Of a stretch of 64,000 bases of DNA, positions 11,571-20,298 are shown piece after piece. The notes beneath the pieces were generated by a model, which saw nothing but the letters and a program-made list of their open reading frames with translations, did not search any database and was not told where the DNA came from. The DNA comes from Alphaproteobacteria bacterium (lineage in GTDB: Bacteria; Pseudomonadota; Alphaproteobacteria; Rhodobacterales; Rhodobacteraceae): NCBI GenBank assembly GCA_030427405.1, contig JAUHXK010000003.1, positions 1 through 64,000 on the forward strand, read 5' to 3'. A program made the position numbers and the translations under genes. Positions within the stretch are counted from its first letter, which is position 1. Every line of letters begins with the position of its first letter.

Positions 11571-11665
11571 TCTGTAACTCCGTTCGAAATTGCTTTGGTC
11601 AAACCTAGCGCGTTTGACGAAAAAGCGAAGACCTAACGGTGTATTGGGTGTTCACAATCCGGTTG

Positions 11666-11818
11666 TCAGCTGTTCACCGATTTGACGCAGCTTTGGGTCT
11701 GGTTGTCCCAAACCGTTCCCGCCACGCAGGACTGTGTCTGTTTCTGGTGGCCACTGCATGCCAGCGTGGCCGAAGCCGACACGGCCAGGGCCAGGGAACA
11801 AAGAAGGGTACGTATCAT
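11666..11818 (-). CDS. Small exported protein with a two-cysteine motif
   Basis: This is a 50-residue reading frame with a good ribosome site (AGGAG, 7 bases before the ATG). It encodes a signal sequence (about 1-20) followed by a mature peptide of about 30 residues. Cys31 and Cys44 sit in C-x2-G-x-V-W-D-x5-C-V-K, which aligns without gaps to the motif of the TPR protein downstream. The pattern resembles small chitin-binding-like modules, but no function can be assigned. A longer frame from 11998 was rejected because it overlaps the purB end. Confidence 0.65.
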   Translation of the reverse strand: MIRTLLCSLALAVSASATLACSGHQKQTQSCVAGTVWDNQTQSCVKSVNS

Positions 11819-11942
11819 GGCGGCACTCCTGTCCGAAGAATACCGCCCCAGCATACGCCAAACAGGGCGTTCTGGCAAAGTTACCCGCCCCGGGCGGCAT
11901 GATTTCGCCCGGAGCAGGTCAGGATTTGCGGTGCGGAATGTG

Positions 11943-13247
11943 CTATTCGCCAAAGACCCGCGCAAAGATCGTGTCGACATGTTTGGTGTGATAGCCAAGG
12001 TCGAATTTTTCCTCGATCTCTTCGGGGCTCAGCGCGGCGGTGACATCGGCGTCGGCCAGCAGTTCCTCTTTGAAATCTGTGCGGTGCTCCCAGACCTTCA
12101 GCGCGTTACGCTGCACCATGGCATAGGCGTCTTCGCGGCTGACACCGGCTTGGGTCAGGGCCAGCAGAACGCGCTGGCTCATCACCAGACCGGGGAACTT
12201 GTTCATGTTCTCGATCATGTTCTCGGGGAAGATCAGCATCTTGTCGATCACGCCTGTCAGACGGGCCAGCGCAAAATCCAGCGTGATGGTGGCGTCCGGC
12301 CCGATCATGCGTTCGACCGAGGAATGCGAGATGTCACGCTCGTGCCAGAGCGCCACGTTTTCCATCGCAGGGATCGCGGCCGCACGGACCATGCGTGCCA
12401 GACCGGTCAGGTTTTCGGTCAGCACGGGGTTCTTCTTGTGCGGCATCGCCGACGACCCCTTTTGGCCCATCGAAAAGAACTCGGCCCCTTCCAGCACTTC
12501 GGTGCGCTGCATGTGGCGGATTTCGATGGCGATGTTCTCGATGCTGCTGGCGATGACGCCAAGGGTGGCAAAGAACGCCGCATGACGGTCGCGGGGGATG
12601 ACCTGGGTGCTGATCGGCTCGGGGACGAGGCCCAGCTTGTCACAAACATGTTCTTCGACCTGCGGGTCGATATTGGCGAAGGTGCCGACCGCGCCGCTGA
12701 TCGCGCCGGTGGCGATTTCGGCGCGCGCGTCGCGCATGCGGGACAGGTTGCGGTCCATCTCGGCATAGAAACGGGCGAATGTCAGGCCCATGGTGGTGGG
12801 CTCGGCATGGATACCGTGGCTGCGGCCGATACGGACCGTGTTCTTGTGTTCCATTGCGCGGCGTTTGAGGGCCGCCAGCAGACCTTCGAGGTCGGCAATC
12901 AGGATGTCCGCGGCGCGCGTCAGTTGCACGTTGAAACAGGTATCCAGCACGTCCGAGCTGGTCATGCCCTGATGCACAAAGCGGGCCTCTTCGCTGCCGA
13001 CATGCTCGGCCAGATGGGTCAGAAAGGCGATGACGTCATGCTTGGTGACGGCTTCGATTTCATCGATGCGGGCCACGTCGAATTCCACGTCCTTGGCCTT
13101 CCAAACGGCTTCGGCGTTTTCGCGCGGGATCACGCCCAGGTCGGCCATGGCATCGCAGGCATGTGCTTCGATCTCGTACCAGATGCGGAACTTGGTCTCG
13201 GGCGACCAGATGGCGACCATGTCGGGGCGGGAATAACGGGGAATCAT
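11943..13247 (-). CDS. purB: Adenylosuccinate lyase PurB
   Basis: PurB catalyses two fumarate-releasing steps of purine synthesis (SAICAR to AICAR, and adenylosuccinate to AMP). The 434-residue protein starts MIPRYSRPDM, as in relatives, and has the fumarase/aspartase-superfamily signature GSSAMPHKKNP near residue 270 and TSSDVLDTC near 95. An in-frame GTG four codons upstream (13259) is an alternative start; neither has a strong ribosome site. It is a single gene with more than 120 bases on both sides. Confidence 0.95.
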   Translation of the reverse strand: MIPRYSRPDMVAIWSPETKFRIWYEIEAHACDAMADLGVIPRENAEAVWKAKDVEFDVARIDEIEAVTKHDVIAFLTHLAEHVGSEEARFVHQGMTSSDVLDTCFNVQLTRAADILIADLEGLLAALKRRAMEHKNTVRIGRSHGIHAEPTTMGLTFARFYAEMDRNLSRMRDARAEIATGAISGAVGTFANIDPQVEEHVCDKLGLVPEPISTQVIPRDRHAAFFATLGVIASSIENIAIEIRHMQRTEVLEGAEFFSMGQKGSSAMPHKKNPVLTENLTGLARMVRAAAIPAMENVALWHERDISHSSVERMIGPDATITLDFALARLTGVIDKMLIFPENMIENMNKFPGLVMSQRVLLALTQAGVSREDAYAMVQRNALKVWEHRTDFKEELLADADVTAALSPEEIEEKFDLGYHTKHVDTIFARVFGE

Positions 13248-13470
13248 TGGCAGAGGCACCTTTTGGGTTGGCGTTGGGTGTTGGCGCGGGTGATAGACCC
13301 GCTGGCCTCGCCGAACAAGGCAGGAGACAGAGATTGAGACGGTTTGCCCTGCTTTTCCGCCCCATTTGCCCTGTCACCATCGCAAAATCCGGCCTGCGGC
13401 CTGCATCTTTGCTGGACAACGCATCGGGGCGGCGGTCATGGTTGGGGTATCAGCACCAGGTATTAGAGAT

Positions 13471-14031
13471 ATGCAGTTGTTTATGAAAAACGTTTTGGCG
13501 GCCAGCGCCACGCTCTGGCTCGGACTGGCGGCAGGAGGTCACGCGGATACTCCGGTCACCTACACCCAGGCCGGTCAGGCCCTGTTCCGATTTGATGTGC
13601 CCGATTTCTGGATGTTGCGTACCGGGGGTATGCGCGACATCGAGGACACTCAATTGGGGGATACCCGCGCGGTGGCTCGTGTCATGGGCCTGCGGCCGGT
13701 TACGGATGACAAGGTCTGGATGGGGTTCGTGTCGCCGACCGGGGTTGCGACGATCCGGGACGGTGTCCGCTATTTGCAAGATATCGACAAGTTCCTGGTG
13801 AACGATCCGCAAGTCACAAGTACCAGTGACATGTCCATTGGCGGCCGACCGGCGAAAGTCATTCGCGGCACCGGTCGCCGCGACGGGCGGGGTGTGAGTT
13901 TCACCGCCACCGTTATCGACCTTCCGCGGGACCGGGTCGCCGTATCCGTCGCGGTCATCAGAGACGGGGCCGATCCGGCCTATGCCGATGAGCTGAATGC
14001 CGTGTACGCGTCATTCCGCCCGCTGCAGTAA
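13471..14031 (+). CDS. Exported protein of unknown function
   Basis: The 186-residue protein has a signal peptide (about 1-25, ending GGHA) and a compact alpha/beta body rich in short strands, with no motif I can assign. The ATG at 13471 or the one at 13483 (MKNVLAAS) are both possible; a longer start at 13366 lacks support. The body resembles small periplasmic T2SS/PsbP-like proteins only in general shape. It precedes a lipoprotein gene by 11 bases, so the two probably form an operon. Confidence 0.6.
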   Translation: MQLFMKNVLAASATLWLGLAAGGHADTPVTYTQAGQALFRFDVPDFWMLRTGGMRDIEDTQLGDTRAVARVMGLRPVTDDKVWMGFVSPTGVATIRDGVRYLQDIDKFLVNDPQVTSTSDMSIGGRPAKVIRGTGRRDGRGVSFTATVIDLPRDRVAVSVAVIRDGADPAYADELNAVYASFRPLQ

Positions 14032-14042
14032 GGAGGCGCCCC

Positions 14043-14384
14043 GTGACACGCAAACTGTTTAAACGTTTCGCTTTGGTCCTGGGACTGGGCTCTGCCGGGT
14101 TCACGCTTTCGGGTTGCGAAGGTGTGACATATGGCGTTGGGGTGGGGATCGGGTATGACCCGTTCTACGACTCGATGTTGTGGAACGATTATTACCGAAA
14201 CGTGAATGTGAACGTTGATGTGGATCGCCCCCCGAACAAGCCACCAAACAAGCCGCCGCATGGCAAACCTCCGGTCCGGCCGAAACCGCCCGTGGCCAAG
14301 CCGCCCGCGCGGCCCCGGCCGCCGGTTGCCCGCCCGCCCGCAGCGCGCCCGCCAATCCACAGGCCCGCGCCGCGTCGCCGGTGA
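14043..14384 (+). CDS. Proline-rich lipoprotein
   Basis: The 113-residue protein starts at GTG, 8 bases after AGGAGG. It has a lipobox LSGC (Cys25), so it should be lipid-anchored. The first half of the mature part is rich in Gly, Tyr and Asn; the second half is almost entirely Pro, Lys, Arg and Ala in a PxPP-type repeat (about residues 62-113). Such tails often span the periplasm or bind polyanions. No function is known. Confidence 0.7.
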   Translation: MTRKLFKRFALVLGLGSAGFTLSGCEGVTYGVGVGIGYDPFYDSMLWNDYYRNVNVNVDVDRPPNKPPNKPPHGKPPVRPKPPVAKPPARPRPPVARPPAARPPIHRPAPRRR

Positions 14385-14392
14385 TATACGAT

Positions 14393-14421
14393 CCTGCGCC
14401 CCGGCCTTTGCGGGGCGCAGG
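14393..14421. terminator. Shared hairpin between convergent genes
   Basis: A perfect 10-bp stem (CCTGCGCCCC, 14393-14402, with GGGGCGCAGG, 14412-14421) lies between the lipoprotein gene and the convergent hydrolase gene. There is no clear T-run. Confidence 0.55.
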
Positions 14422-14425
14422 GTCA

Positions 14426-15652
14426 TCATTCAGGATCGGGTGGCAATAGCTCGGTCGAGATTTGCGACGACCCTTCCAGCGTGCGATGCACGGGGCATTT
14501 ATCGGCGATCTCAAGAAGTTTGGCGCGCTGCGAGGCATCAAGCGACCCCTGCAGCCTGATCTTGCGGCGGAACTGATCCACCTTGCCGTTTCCTGCCAGA
14601 CCCGCATCCTGCGCGTGAACCTTGTCATGGCAAACGTCGACCTTGATCCCGGTCAGCGGCCACGCTTTGCGCCGCGCATACATCCGGATTGTCATCGACG
14701 TGCAGGCGCCCAGACCCGCGGCCACGAACCCGTAAGGCGACATGCCGCGATCCGTTCCGCCATACGAGATGGGCTCGTCCGCCACGGCGTGGTGCCTGGG
14801 GCCGGACTGAATGTCCTGCTGAAACCCGCCCGGGTCTGCCTCGGTCACGCGCACGACGCCTTCGGGTGCACCCGGCGGCGGGGCCGGGGCGGCAACGGTG
14901 ACATATCGGGACACCCAGGCGGCGATCACATCGGCGGCATAATCCGCATCCCGCTGACGGGTGATCAGATGGTCTGCGTCGTCCAGCGTCACAAAACTTT
15001 TGGGATGTTTCGCGGCCAGAAAGATTGCGCTTGCGTTGTCGATGCTTACCGTCTCGTCCCGAGGGGCGTGCAGGATCAGCAACGCCGCCCGCAACTCTGC
15101 GATTGCCGGGGTCAGCGCCGCCTCGGCAATGTCATCGACAAAGGCCCGGCCAATCCGAAACGGGCGCCCGCCCAACGAGACCTCGGCGCTGCCATCGCGC
15201 CTGATGTCGGGCAGAGCCGCCTGGAAGTGGTGGGCAACATGGCCAGGATCGGCAGGCGCGCCCAGCGTGACAACCGCCTTGACGGACGGAATGTCCGCCC
15301 GTGCCCGCAGAACGGCAGCCCCACCAAGGGAATGGCCGATCAGCAGGGCCGGCGCCATCTGCCGTCCGTCCAGATAGCGCGCCGCGGCAATCAGATCTTG
15401 GACATTTGACGTGAATGTCGTGTTCGCAAATTCGCCGTCTGAATGCCCAAGCCCGGTGAAATCGAAACGCAAAACGGCAAACCCCATTGCCGAAAGCCGC
15501 GCCGAGATCCGGCGGGCCGCCGGGATATCCTTGGAGCAGGTGAAGCAATGCGCAAAAACAGCTGTGGCCAGGATCGGGCCGTCAGGCAGATCAAGCCGGG
15601 CTGCCAGCTGATTGCCATCATGTCCGGGAAAAGAGATGCGTTCAGTCGGCAT
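14426..15652 (-). CDS. Alpha/beta hydrolase fused to an OsmC-family domain
   Basis: This is a 408-residue two-domain protein. Residues 1-250 form an alpha/beta hydrolase with the nucleophile elbow GHSLGG (Ser near 104) and late Asp and His (DDADHL). Residues 270-408 form an OsmC/Ohr-like domain with GLGACTSMT and a second cysteine in DKCPVHRTLEG. The fusion is a known bacterial arrangement; OsmC proteins reduce organic hydroperoxides with paired cysteines, both present here. The start at 15652 is supported by GAAAGG upstream and by the hydrolase N-terminus. Confidence 0.85.
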   Translation of the reverse strand: MPTERISFPGHDGNQLAARLDLPDGPILATAVFAHCFTCSKDIPAARRISARLSAMGFAVLRFDFTGLGHSDGEFANTTFTSNVQDLIAAARYLDGRQMAPALLIGHSLGGAAVLRARADIPSVKAVVTLGAPADPGHVAHHFQAALPDIRRDGSAEVSLGGRPFRIGRAFVDDIAEAALTPAIAELRAALLILHAPRDETVSIDNASAIFLAAKHPKSFVTLDDADHLITRQRDADYAADVIAAWVSRYVTVAAPAPPPGAPEGVVRVTEADPGGFQQDIQSGPRHHAVADEPISYGGTDRGMSPYGFVAAGLGACTSMTIRMYARRKAWPLTGIKVDVCHDKVHAQDAGLAGNGKVDQFRRKIRLQGSLDASQRAKLLEIADKCPVHRTLEGSSQISTELLPPDPE

Positions 15653-15911
15653 GTCGGGACCTTTCGGTAAAGCGGTTTGCCGATAGTGTGGATTGGGGTC
15701 CGCAACCTCAACCCGTCTTGCGCAGGTGTCACGGGAAGGTGAGAGGGGATGAGGCCGCGGCAGGCTTTCCCAACGCAACGGGGGCGGTGATGGATGGCGC
15801 AGAAGAAAGATCAACATCCGTGATATGTTTCCCATCAAACATTCGATTGCATTAATCGTCGGCCAGCCACACCTTCCGGTCATAGGAAAAGCCGCACGAA
15901 CGGAGACCCCG

Positions 15912-16133
15912 ATGGCACATGTAATTTCTGCACCCCGCACCTCATCAATCCGGCCCGACCTGGTACTGGCCGTCGCTTTGGCTGGCCTGATCGGTTTTGC
16001 GATTGGACAGGCCGAGTTGACCGGCCCCGCAGTGGGCGCCGCGCCCACCGGCCTTGAAGACTGGCACGGCAATGTCATGCGCTCGGGCTGGACACCCGAA
16101 GGGACGGGGCGTCAGGTCAATTCAACCCCATAA
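15912..16133 (+). CDS. Small membrane-anchored protein, unknown function
   Basis: The 73-residue frame begins at an ATG preceded by GGAGA at 7 bases. It has one hydrophobic helix (about residues 20-36) and an Ala/Gly/Pro-rich tail. I do not recognise it. Its end overlaps the 3' end of dddP on the other strand by 17 bases. Codon use looks normal, and the ribosome site and helix support a real gene, but a chance frame is not excluded. Confidence 0.45.
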   Translation: MAHVISAPRTSSIRPDLVLAVALAGLIGFAIGQAELTGPAVGAAPTGLEDWHGNVMRSGWTPEGTGRQVNSTP

Positions 16134-17460
16134 GGGCGGGGTCGAACGGATAAGTGGTCAGGTTCTCGTACCCGTCTTCGGTGATCAGAACCTGATCTTC
16201 CAGCTTGATCGAGAAATCGCCCCCGACCTCACCGACCGCTGCTTCGACGCACAGGACCATCCCCGGTTCCAGCGGGTAATCAAAGGCCCCCTCGACCGCC
16301 TTGTCGGGGTAGGCCACCAATGGCCACTCGTCACACAGGCCGACCCCGTGCATCAGGCAGCCGTATTTCTGTGCCTGGAACTTGCTGTCCAGCCTGTGTG
16401 AGTTGGCCGTAAGCTCGGGTATCGTCACGCCGGGTTTCAGCATTTCCATATTGGTCATGATATGTTCATGCGCGTGGCGCATGGCATAGATCATATCGGC
16501 GCGCGGCGGCTGATCGCCGATCCACCAGGTGCGCGATATATCAATGCAAATACCGTAGGAGCCGATCAGGTCCGTGTCGAAGGCAATGATCTCGTTCGCC
16601 TGCGTGACCCGCGGGCCGCATTCCTGAAACCAGGGATTGGTCCGCTGCCCCGAGGCCAGCAGGCGGGTCTCGATCCATTCGCCGCCCCGGCGAATGTTTT
16701 CGGCGTGCAGAATGGCCCAGATGTCATCCTCGGTCGTGCGCCCATCGCCGACATTGGCCCGGGCAAAAACCTCCATCGCGGCAACAGCGGTTTCACAGGC
16801 ATGATTCGCACACCGCATCGCAAGGATTTCGTCGGGGCCCTTGATGGCGCGGGCCTTTTCAGTCAGCTCTTCGCCCTCCATGACTTCGAACCCTTGCGTC
16901 TCAAGCGCGCGCAGGCCGTGCAACATGATCTTGTCAACGGCCAGGCGCATGTTCCCGCCGCCATGTTCATTGATCAGGGTTCTGATCTCGTTGGACAATG
17001 CGTCCGCTGCCACATCGATCTTGTCGCCCCGGTCAAAATAGAACAGGTCCGCACCCGAGCGTTGCTCGCGCACCAAAGGGTTGAACCTGCTTAGAAAGGG
17101 CGCGTTCTTGTAGTCCCAGATCACCATGTAACCATCCGCGCACAGCAGAACGGCGCGAAACGGGTTATGCGTGTTCCAAAGCTGCATGTTCGTGCTGTCG
17201 GTCGCGTATCGAATATTCAACGGGTCGAACATCAAAAGCCCGCCATACCCCCGCGCGACGATAGCCTGTGTCAGGCGCGTCCAGCGATAGGTGCGCATTT
17301 GTTCAAGATCGGGCAGGGCAAGCCCGGCGGCTTTCCATTCGTCGAAGGCCAGTTGCGTCGGACCGATTTCGATCCGGTCGTTGTCATTTGGGGTGCCATC
17401 ACCAAGCGTGGCGCCCCGGGAAGGGTCGATTTTGCGGGCATCACGATAGTGGTGGTTCAC
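16117..17460 (-). CDS. dddP: DMSP lyase DddP
   Basis: DddP cleaves dimethylsulfoniopropionate to dimethyl sulfide and acrylate. This 447-residue protein has the creatinase/M24 fold adapted to an iron lyase. All six metal ligands known from the Ruegeria lacuscaerulensis structure fall at the same numbers: Asp295, Asp297, Asp307, His371, Glu406 and Glu421. The N-terminus MNHHYRDARKIDP and GLLMFDPLNIRYATD are typical of roseobacter DddP. The GTG start at 17460 has GGGAGG 6 bases upstream. It is divergent from a DUF3445 gene. Confidence 0.95.
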   Translation of the reverse strand: MNHHYRDARKIDPSRGATLGDGTPNDNDRIEIGPTQLAFDEWKAAGLALPDLEQMRTYRWTRLTQAIVARGYGGLLMFDPLNIRYATDSTNMQLWNTHNPFRAVLLCADGYMVIWDYKNAPFLSRFNPLVREQRSGADLFYFDRGDKIDVAADALSNEIRTLINEHGGGNMRLAVDKIMLHGLRALETQGFEVMEGEELTEKARAIKGPDEILAMRCANHACETAVAAMEVFARANVGDGRTTEDDIWAILHAENIRRGGEWIETRLLASGQRTNPWFQECGPRVTQANEIIAFDTDLIGSYGICIDISRTWWIGDQPPRADMIYAMRHAHEHIMTNMEMLKPGVTIPELTANSHRLDSKFQAQKYGCLMHGVGLCDEWPLVAYPDKAVEGAFDYPLEPGMVLCVEAAVGEVGGDFSIKLEDQVLITEDGYENLTTYPFDPALMGLN

Positions 17461-17583
17461 GGCTGGCCTCCCTGCTTGCCATGCCAGCTTGTCGGTCCAC
17501 ACGCGGGCCGTCTGGATGAAATACGACCGCGCACCCGTCGCTTTTTGACCGACACCGCCCGGCCGGGCTGTTATGGCGGTGCC

Positions 17584-18333
17584 ATGGCCAACATCCTGCA
17601 GCGCAAAATCCCCTATGATCCGACCCAGCAGCGCCCGCTGCCTGGGATACAGCCCGCGCGCATGGATCAATGGCTGCATCAGGATGATGCGTTTGCCGAC
17701 CAGATGCGCCGCCGCGAAGAATTGCTGACGACGCATGGCGCCGAGGTTCTGGCGCTTGATCCCGGCGCCTTGCCAGCCGCGCAAGAGCTTTTGGACCTGG
17801 TGTTGCAACAGGTCTACCCGGATCAGAGTGGGGCAGGTCAGGTTATCCGTCCTGACACCGGTGTCGTAGCGATTGACCGGGACCGGCCGCTGGAAACGCT
17901 GGGGCGGCTGGTTCAAGAGGATTTCTGTATTCTTCAGAAACACAGCGACGCGCATGTCCTGACAGGGGCGGTGCTGTGCTTTCCAGCCAGTTGGCGTCTG
18001 TCTGAGAAATTCATGCGCCCGCTGATCGCCATTCACGATCCGGTGGCCAGCTATGACGCCGATATCGCCAAGCGGGTTCAGCGGCTTTTTGACGGGATCA
18101 AACCGGGCCGTCCGCTGTGGCGGTTCAATGCGCTGTGGTACCGGGATGCCGAGTTGTATCAGCCCCGCGGCCTTGGCGACCCCCGCAGTGCGGTGGATCA
18201 GGGCAGGGCACCTTTCCTGCGCAGCGAACGGCAGACCTTGCTGCGCTTGCCGGAAACGGGCGCGGTCGTCTTCACGATCCACACCTATGTTCTTTGCGCG
18301 CGGCACCTGCCCAAAATGGAAAACCCCGCCTGA
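17584..18333 (+). CDS. DUF3445 protein, haem-dependent oxidative N-demethylase-like
   Basis: The 249-residue protein belongs to DUF3445, whose characterised members are haem-dependent oxidative N-demethylase (HODM) alpha subunits. Recognisable parts are QEDFCILQK near 120, HVLTGAVLCFPASWRLSEK, and FTIHTYVL with a histidine near the C-terminus. Other HODM subunits (flavin and ferredoxin-like) are not nearby, so the substrate is unknown. It starts at the ATG at 17584, 123 bases from the divergent dddP start. A terminator overlaps its stop codon. Confidence 0.75.
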   Translation: MANILQRKIPYDPTQQRPLPGIQPARMDQWLHQDDAFADQMRRREELLTTHGAEVLALDPGALPAAQELLDLVLQQVYPDQSGAGQVIRPDTGVVAIDRDRPLETLGRLVQEDFCILQKHSDAHVLTGAVLCFPASWRLSEKFMRPLIAIHDPVASYDADIAKRVQRLFDGIKPGRPLWRFNALWYRDAELYQPRGLGDPRSAVDQGRAPFLRSERQTLLRLPETGAVVFTIHTYVLCARHLPKMENPA

Positions 18334-18341
18334 TGGCGGGG
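18324..18341 (+). terminator. Hairpin overlapping the DUF3445 stop codon
   Basis: CCCCGCC (18324-18330) pairs with GGCGGGG (18335-18341) across a TGAT loop that contains the stop. No T-run follows. Confidence 0.5.
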
Positions 18342-18369
18342 CCTCCAAGGAGGGTTCGAGAGAGAAGGG

Positions 18370-19287
18370 TTACAGGCCAAGCGCCGAGGCGACACCGGCA
18401 AACGCGCCGCTGGAATTCAATGCGACGATTGCGACCGTATAGGCCAGGACCTGTGTATTCAGCCGGAAGTCTTCGCCCCGGATCAGATTGACCGCCGCAA
18501 GGGACAGGGCAATCGGCGCCGACATGCTGGCGACGGCGCCAGTCATGCCCCAGCTGGTCAGGCGCAGGATGTCGCTGGGACGATCTTCGTCGACCGTGGC
18601 GCGATTGTCATTGTCGCTTGCCAGGTCATCCAGATCGTCCGGATCGGCGCGGAACGCGATGCTCAGCAACTGTTCGTCCGTCAGTTGGATCGGGCGCCCC
18701 TTGGGGCTTGCGTCGATAACGGTGTCCACATCCGGGTCCGCCGCAGAATGTTCCATACCGGCAAAAGGCCCGCTTACGGATGCAAAAACCTGTTTTGCGT
18801 TCCGCGGCTTAGGAGAGGCAATTGAATCAAATGCGCTCAGGAACTGCTCGACAGTCAGGACGGTTTTGGGCGACAGCCATTCGACCCGCTGGGTCGAGCA
18901 GATATCGACCATCCGATAAAGCATGACCACAAGCATAAGCTCGGAAATCTCGGCGTCATCCAGTATCCCCGAGACCGGGGACAATGAAATGGAAAACCGG
19001 TTGCGCGGGCGGGTGACCTGAGGGCGCACCAGTGTTTTCAGACCCGCCGTGCGGTCAAGCCGCTCAAAGCGGTCATCGGTGCCTGGACGTTCATCATCCA
19101 GGGTCAACTTGACCAGGTACTGGCTTGAAACAATGCTGGCTTCGGTCTTGCTCAGCAGGGTCTTGCGTTCCACCAGGTGGCCATAATCCTCAAGGGTCGC
19201 GGCGACGATTTGACCAAACCGCTCCATCGCTCCGTCGATGGGGCCGTCAAACTGAAGTCCGCCGTGGTATCTGTGCTTGGAAGTCAC
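18370..19287 (-). CDS. Unrecognised protein with C-terminal membrane segments
   Basis: The 305-residue frame begins at GTG with AGGA upstream. I do not recognise a family. The N-terminal 160 residues look soluble, with helices and a hydrophobic patch near LMLVVMLYRMVD. Residues 180-230 are acidic and probably disordered (PDDLDDLASDNDN). Two hydrophobic helices occupy about 235-255 and 268-300. Together this suggests a cytoplasmic domain tethered to the membrane by its C-terminus. It is flanked by unrelated genes and has no visible partner. Confidence 0.6.
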   Translation of the reverse strand: MTSKHRYHGGLQFDGPIDGAMERFGQIVAATLEDYGHLVERKTLLSKTEASIVSSQYLVKLTLDDERPGTDDRFERLDRTAGLKTLVRPQVTRPRNRFSISLSPVSGILDDAEISELMLVVMLYRMVDICSTQRVEWLSPKTVLTVEQFLSAFDSIASPKPRNAKQVFASVSGPFAGMEHSAADPDVDTVIDASPKGRPIQLTDEQLLSIAFRADPDDLDDLASDNDNRATVDEDRPSDILRLTSWGMTGAVASMSAPIALSLAAVNLIRGEDFRLNTQVLAYTVAIVALNSSGAFAGVASALGL

Positions 19288-19485
19288 AGTCCATTCCTTT
19301 GCCGTATCAATTCCAGACCTCAGTCTAGCGGGCGATATGGGGAGAATTTTGACGAAAATGCAAAAAAATGAATTTTTTGAAGGATTGATTACGCTTTGGA
19401 AACCAACGGAACTCTGGCTTTGGGTTAAGTACTGTGGCGAGATTGTGGCCGAATTGCGATGCGGGGCCCCAGACGCAGAGGCCCG

Positions 19486-20280
19486 TCAGTTATCGATTCT
19501 CTGTGCCATGATCGCGATGGATTTCTGATAGACCGTGGCGGCATTCCATTGCTGAATGACGGCGAAATTCGGCTGCCCCGGTTGATACCCGCGCCCCGGC
19601 TTCCAGCCTTTCTTGCGAAGAAAATTCGCTGTCGAGGCCATTGCGTCGGTCAGGTTGTAAAAATCCACACGCCGGTCGCCGGTTGCATCGACCCCATAGG
19701 TCAAGGCGTTGCCCGGCAGGAATTGCGTGTGTCCCAGCTCGCCATGTTTTGCCCCTTTTGTCGCCATCGTGATGCTGCCCTGATCGACCAGTTTCAAGGC
19801 GCCGATGGCGTGGGGTACAAAGAATTCGGATCGGCGACAATCGTAGGCCAGTGTTGTTATTGCGGAAACAACCTGGCTGTCTCCCATAAAGTTCCCAAAG
19901 CCGGTTTCCATGCCGTGAATGGCGATCAGGACACCTGCCGGAACGCCATATTGCTGTTCGAGGGCGGCGTAAAACTGCGGGTTGGCGGCCTTGCGTTTGC
20001 GCCCCTGCGCGACAATGGTGTTGGCACCGCGCACCTGCATGAATTTTTCCAGCGAGTATTTGAAGCTTTTTTGGTTTCGGTCCGCCGCAATGGTCCGGGT
20101 TGCATATTGGGTCTGGGCCAGGGCCTGCAGCCCCTTTTTCTTGACGCCGGCCTTTTTGGCCTGTTGAGCGAAGTCCTTTTTCCAAGCGTCGAAGCCAGCC
20201 CCGGTGTTGCCGCAGGGCGCGGCCCAGGAGGGCCCGGCCAGTGCCAGGGACAGCAGAATTGCCAGGGATGTCATACGCAT
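19486..20280 (-). CDS. Lytic murein transglycosylase (MltB-type)
   Basis: This 264-residue secreted enzyme has a signal peptide (1-20, ending SWA) and an SLT/MltB catalytic domain. The catalytic glutamate is Glu125 in IHGMETGFGNF, with GELGHTQFLPG and DFYNLTDAMASTANFL downstream, as expected. It cleaves peptidoglycan between MurNAc and GlcNAc to form 1,6-anhydro ends. It is shorter than E. coli MltB and has no C-terminal peptidoglycan-binding domain. The ABC binding-protein gene lies 18 bases upstream and may be cotranscribed. Confidence 0.88.
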   Translation of the reverse strand: MRMTSLAILLSLALAGPSWAAPCGNTGAGFDAWKKDFAQQAKKAGVKKKGLQALAQTQYATRTIAADRNQKSFKYSLEKFMQVRGANTIVAQGRKRKAANPQFYAALEQQYGVPAGVLIAIHGMETGFGNFMGDSQVVSAITTLAYDCRRSEFFVPHAIGALKLVDQGSITMATKGAKHGELGHTQFLPGNALTYGVDATGDRRVDFYNLTDAMASTANFLRKKGWKPGRGYQPGQPNFAVIQQWNAATVYQKSIAIMAQRIDN

Positions 20281-20298
20281 GGGCGGGCCTCGTGCAGA

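Noticed and set aside
11682-13337. 551-codon frame antisense to purB
   Set aside because: Caused by the codon bias of purB on the opposite strand; no start signal or known domain.
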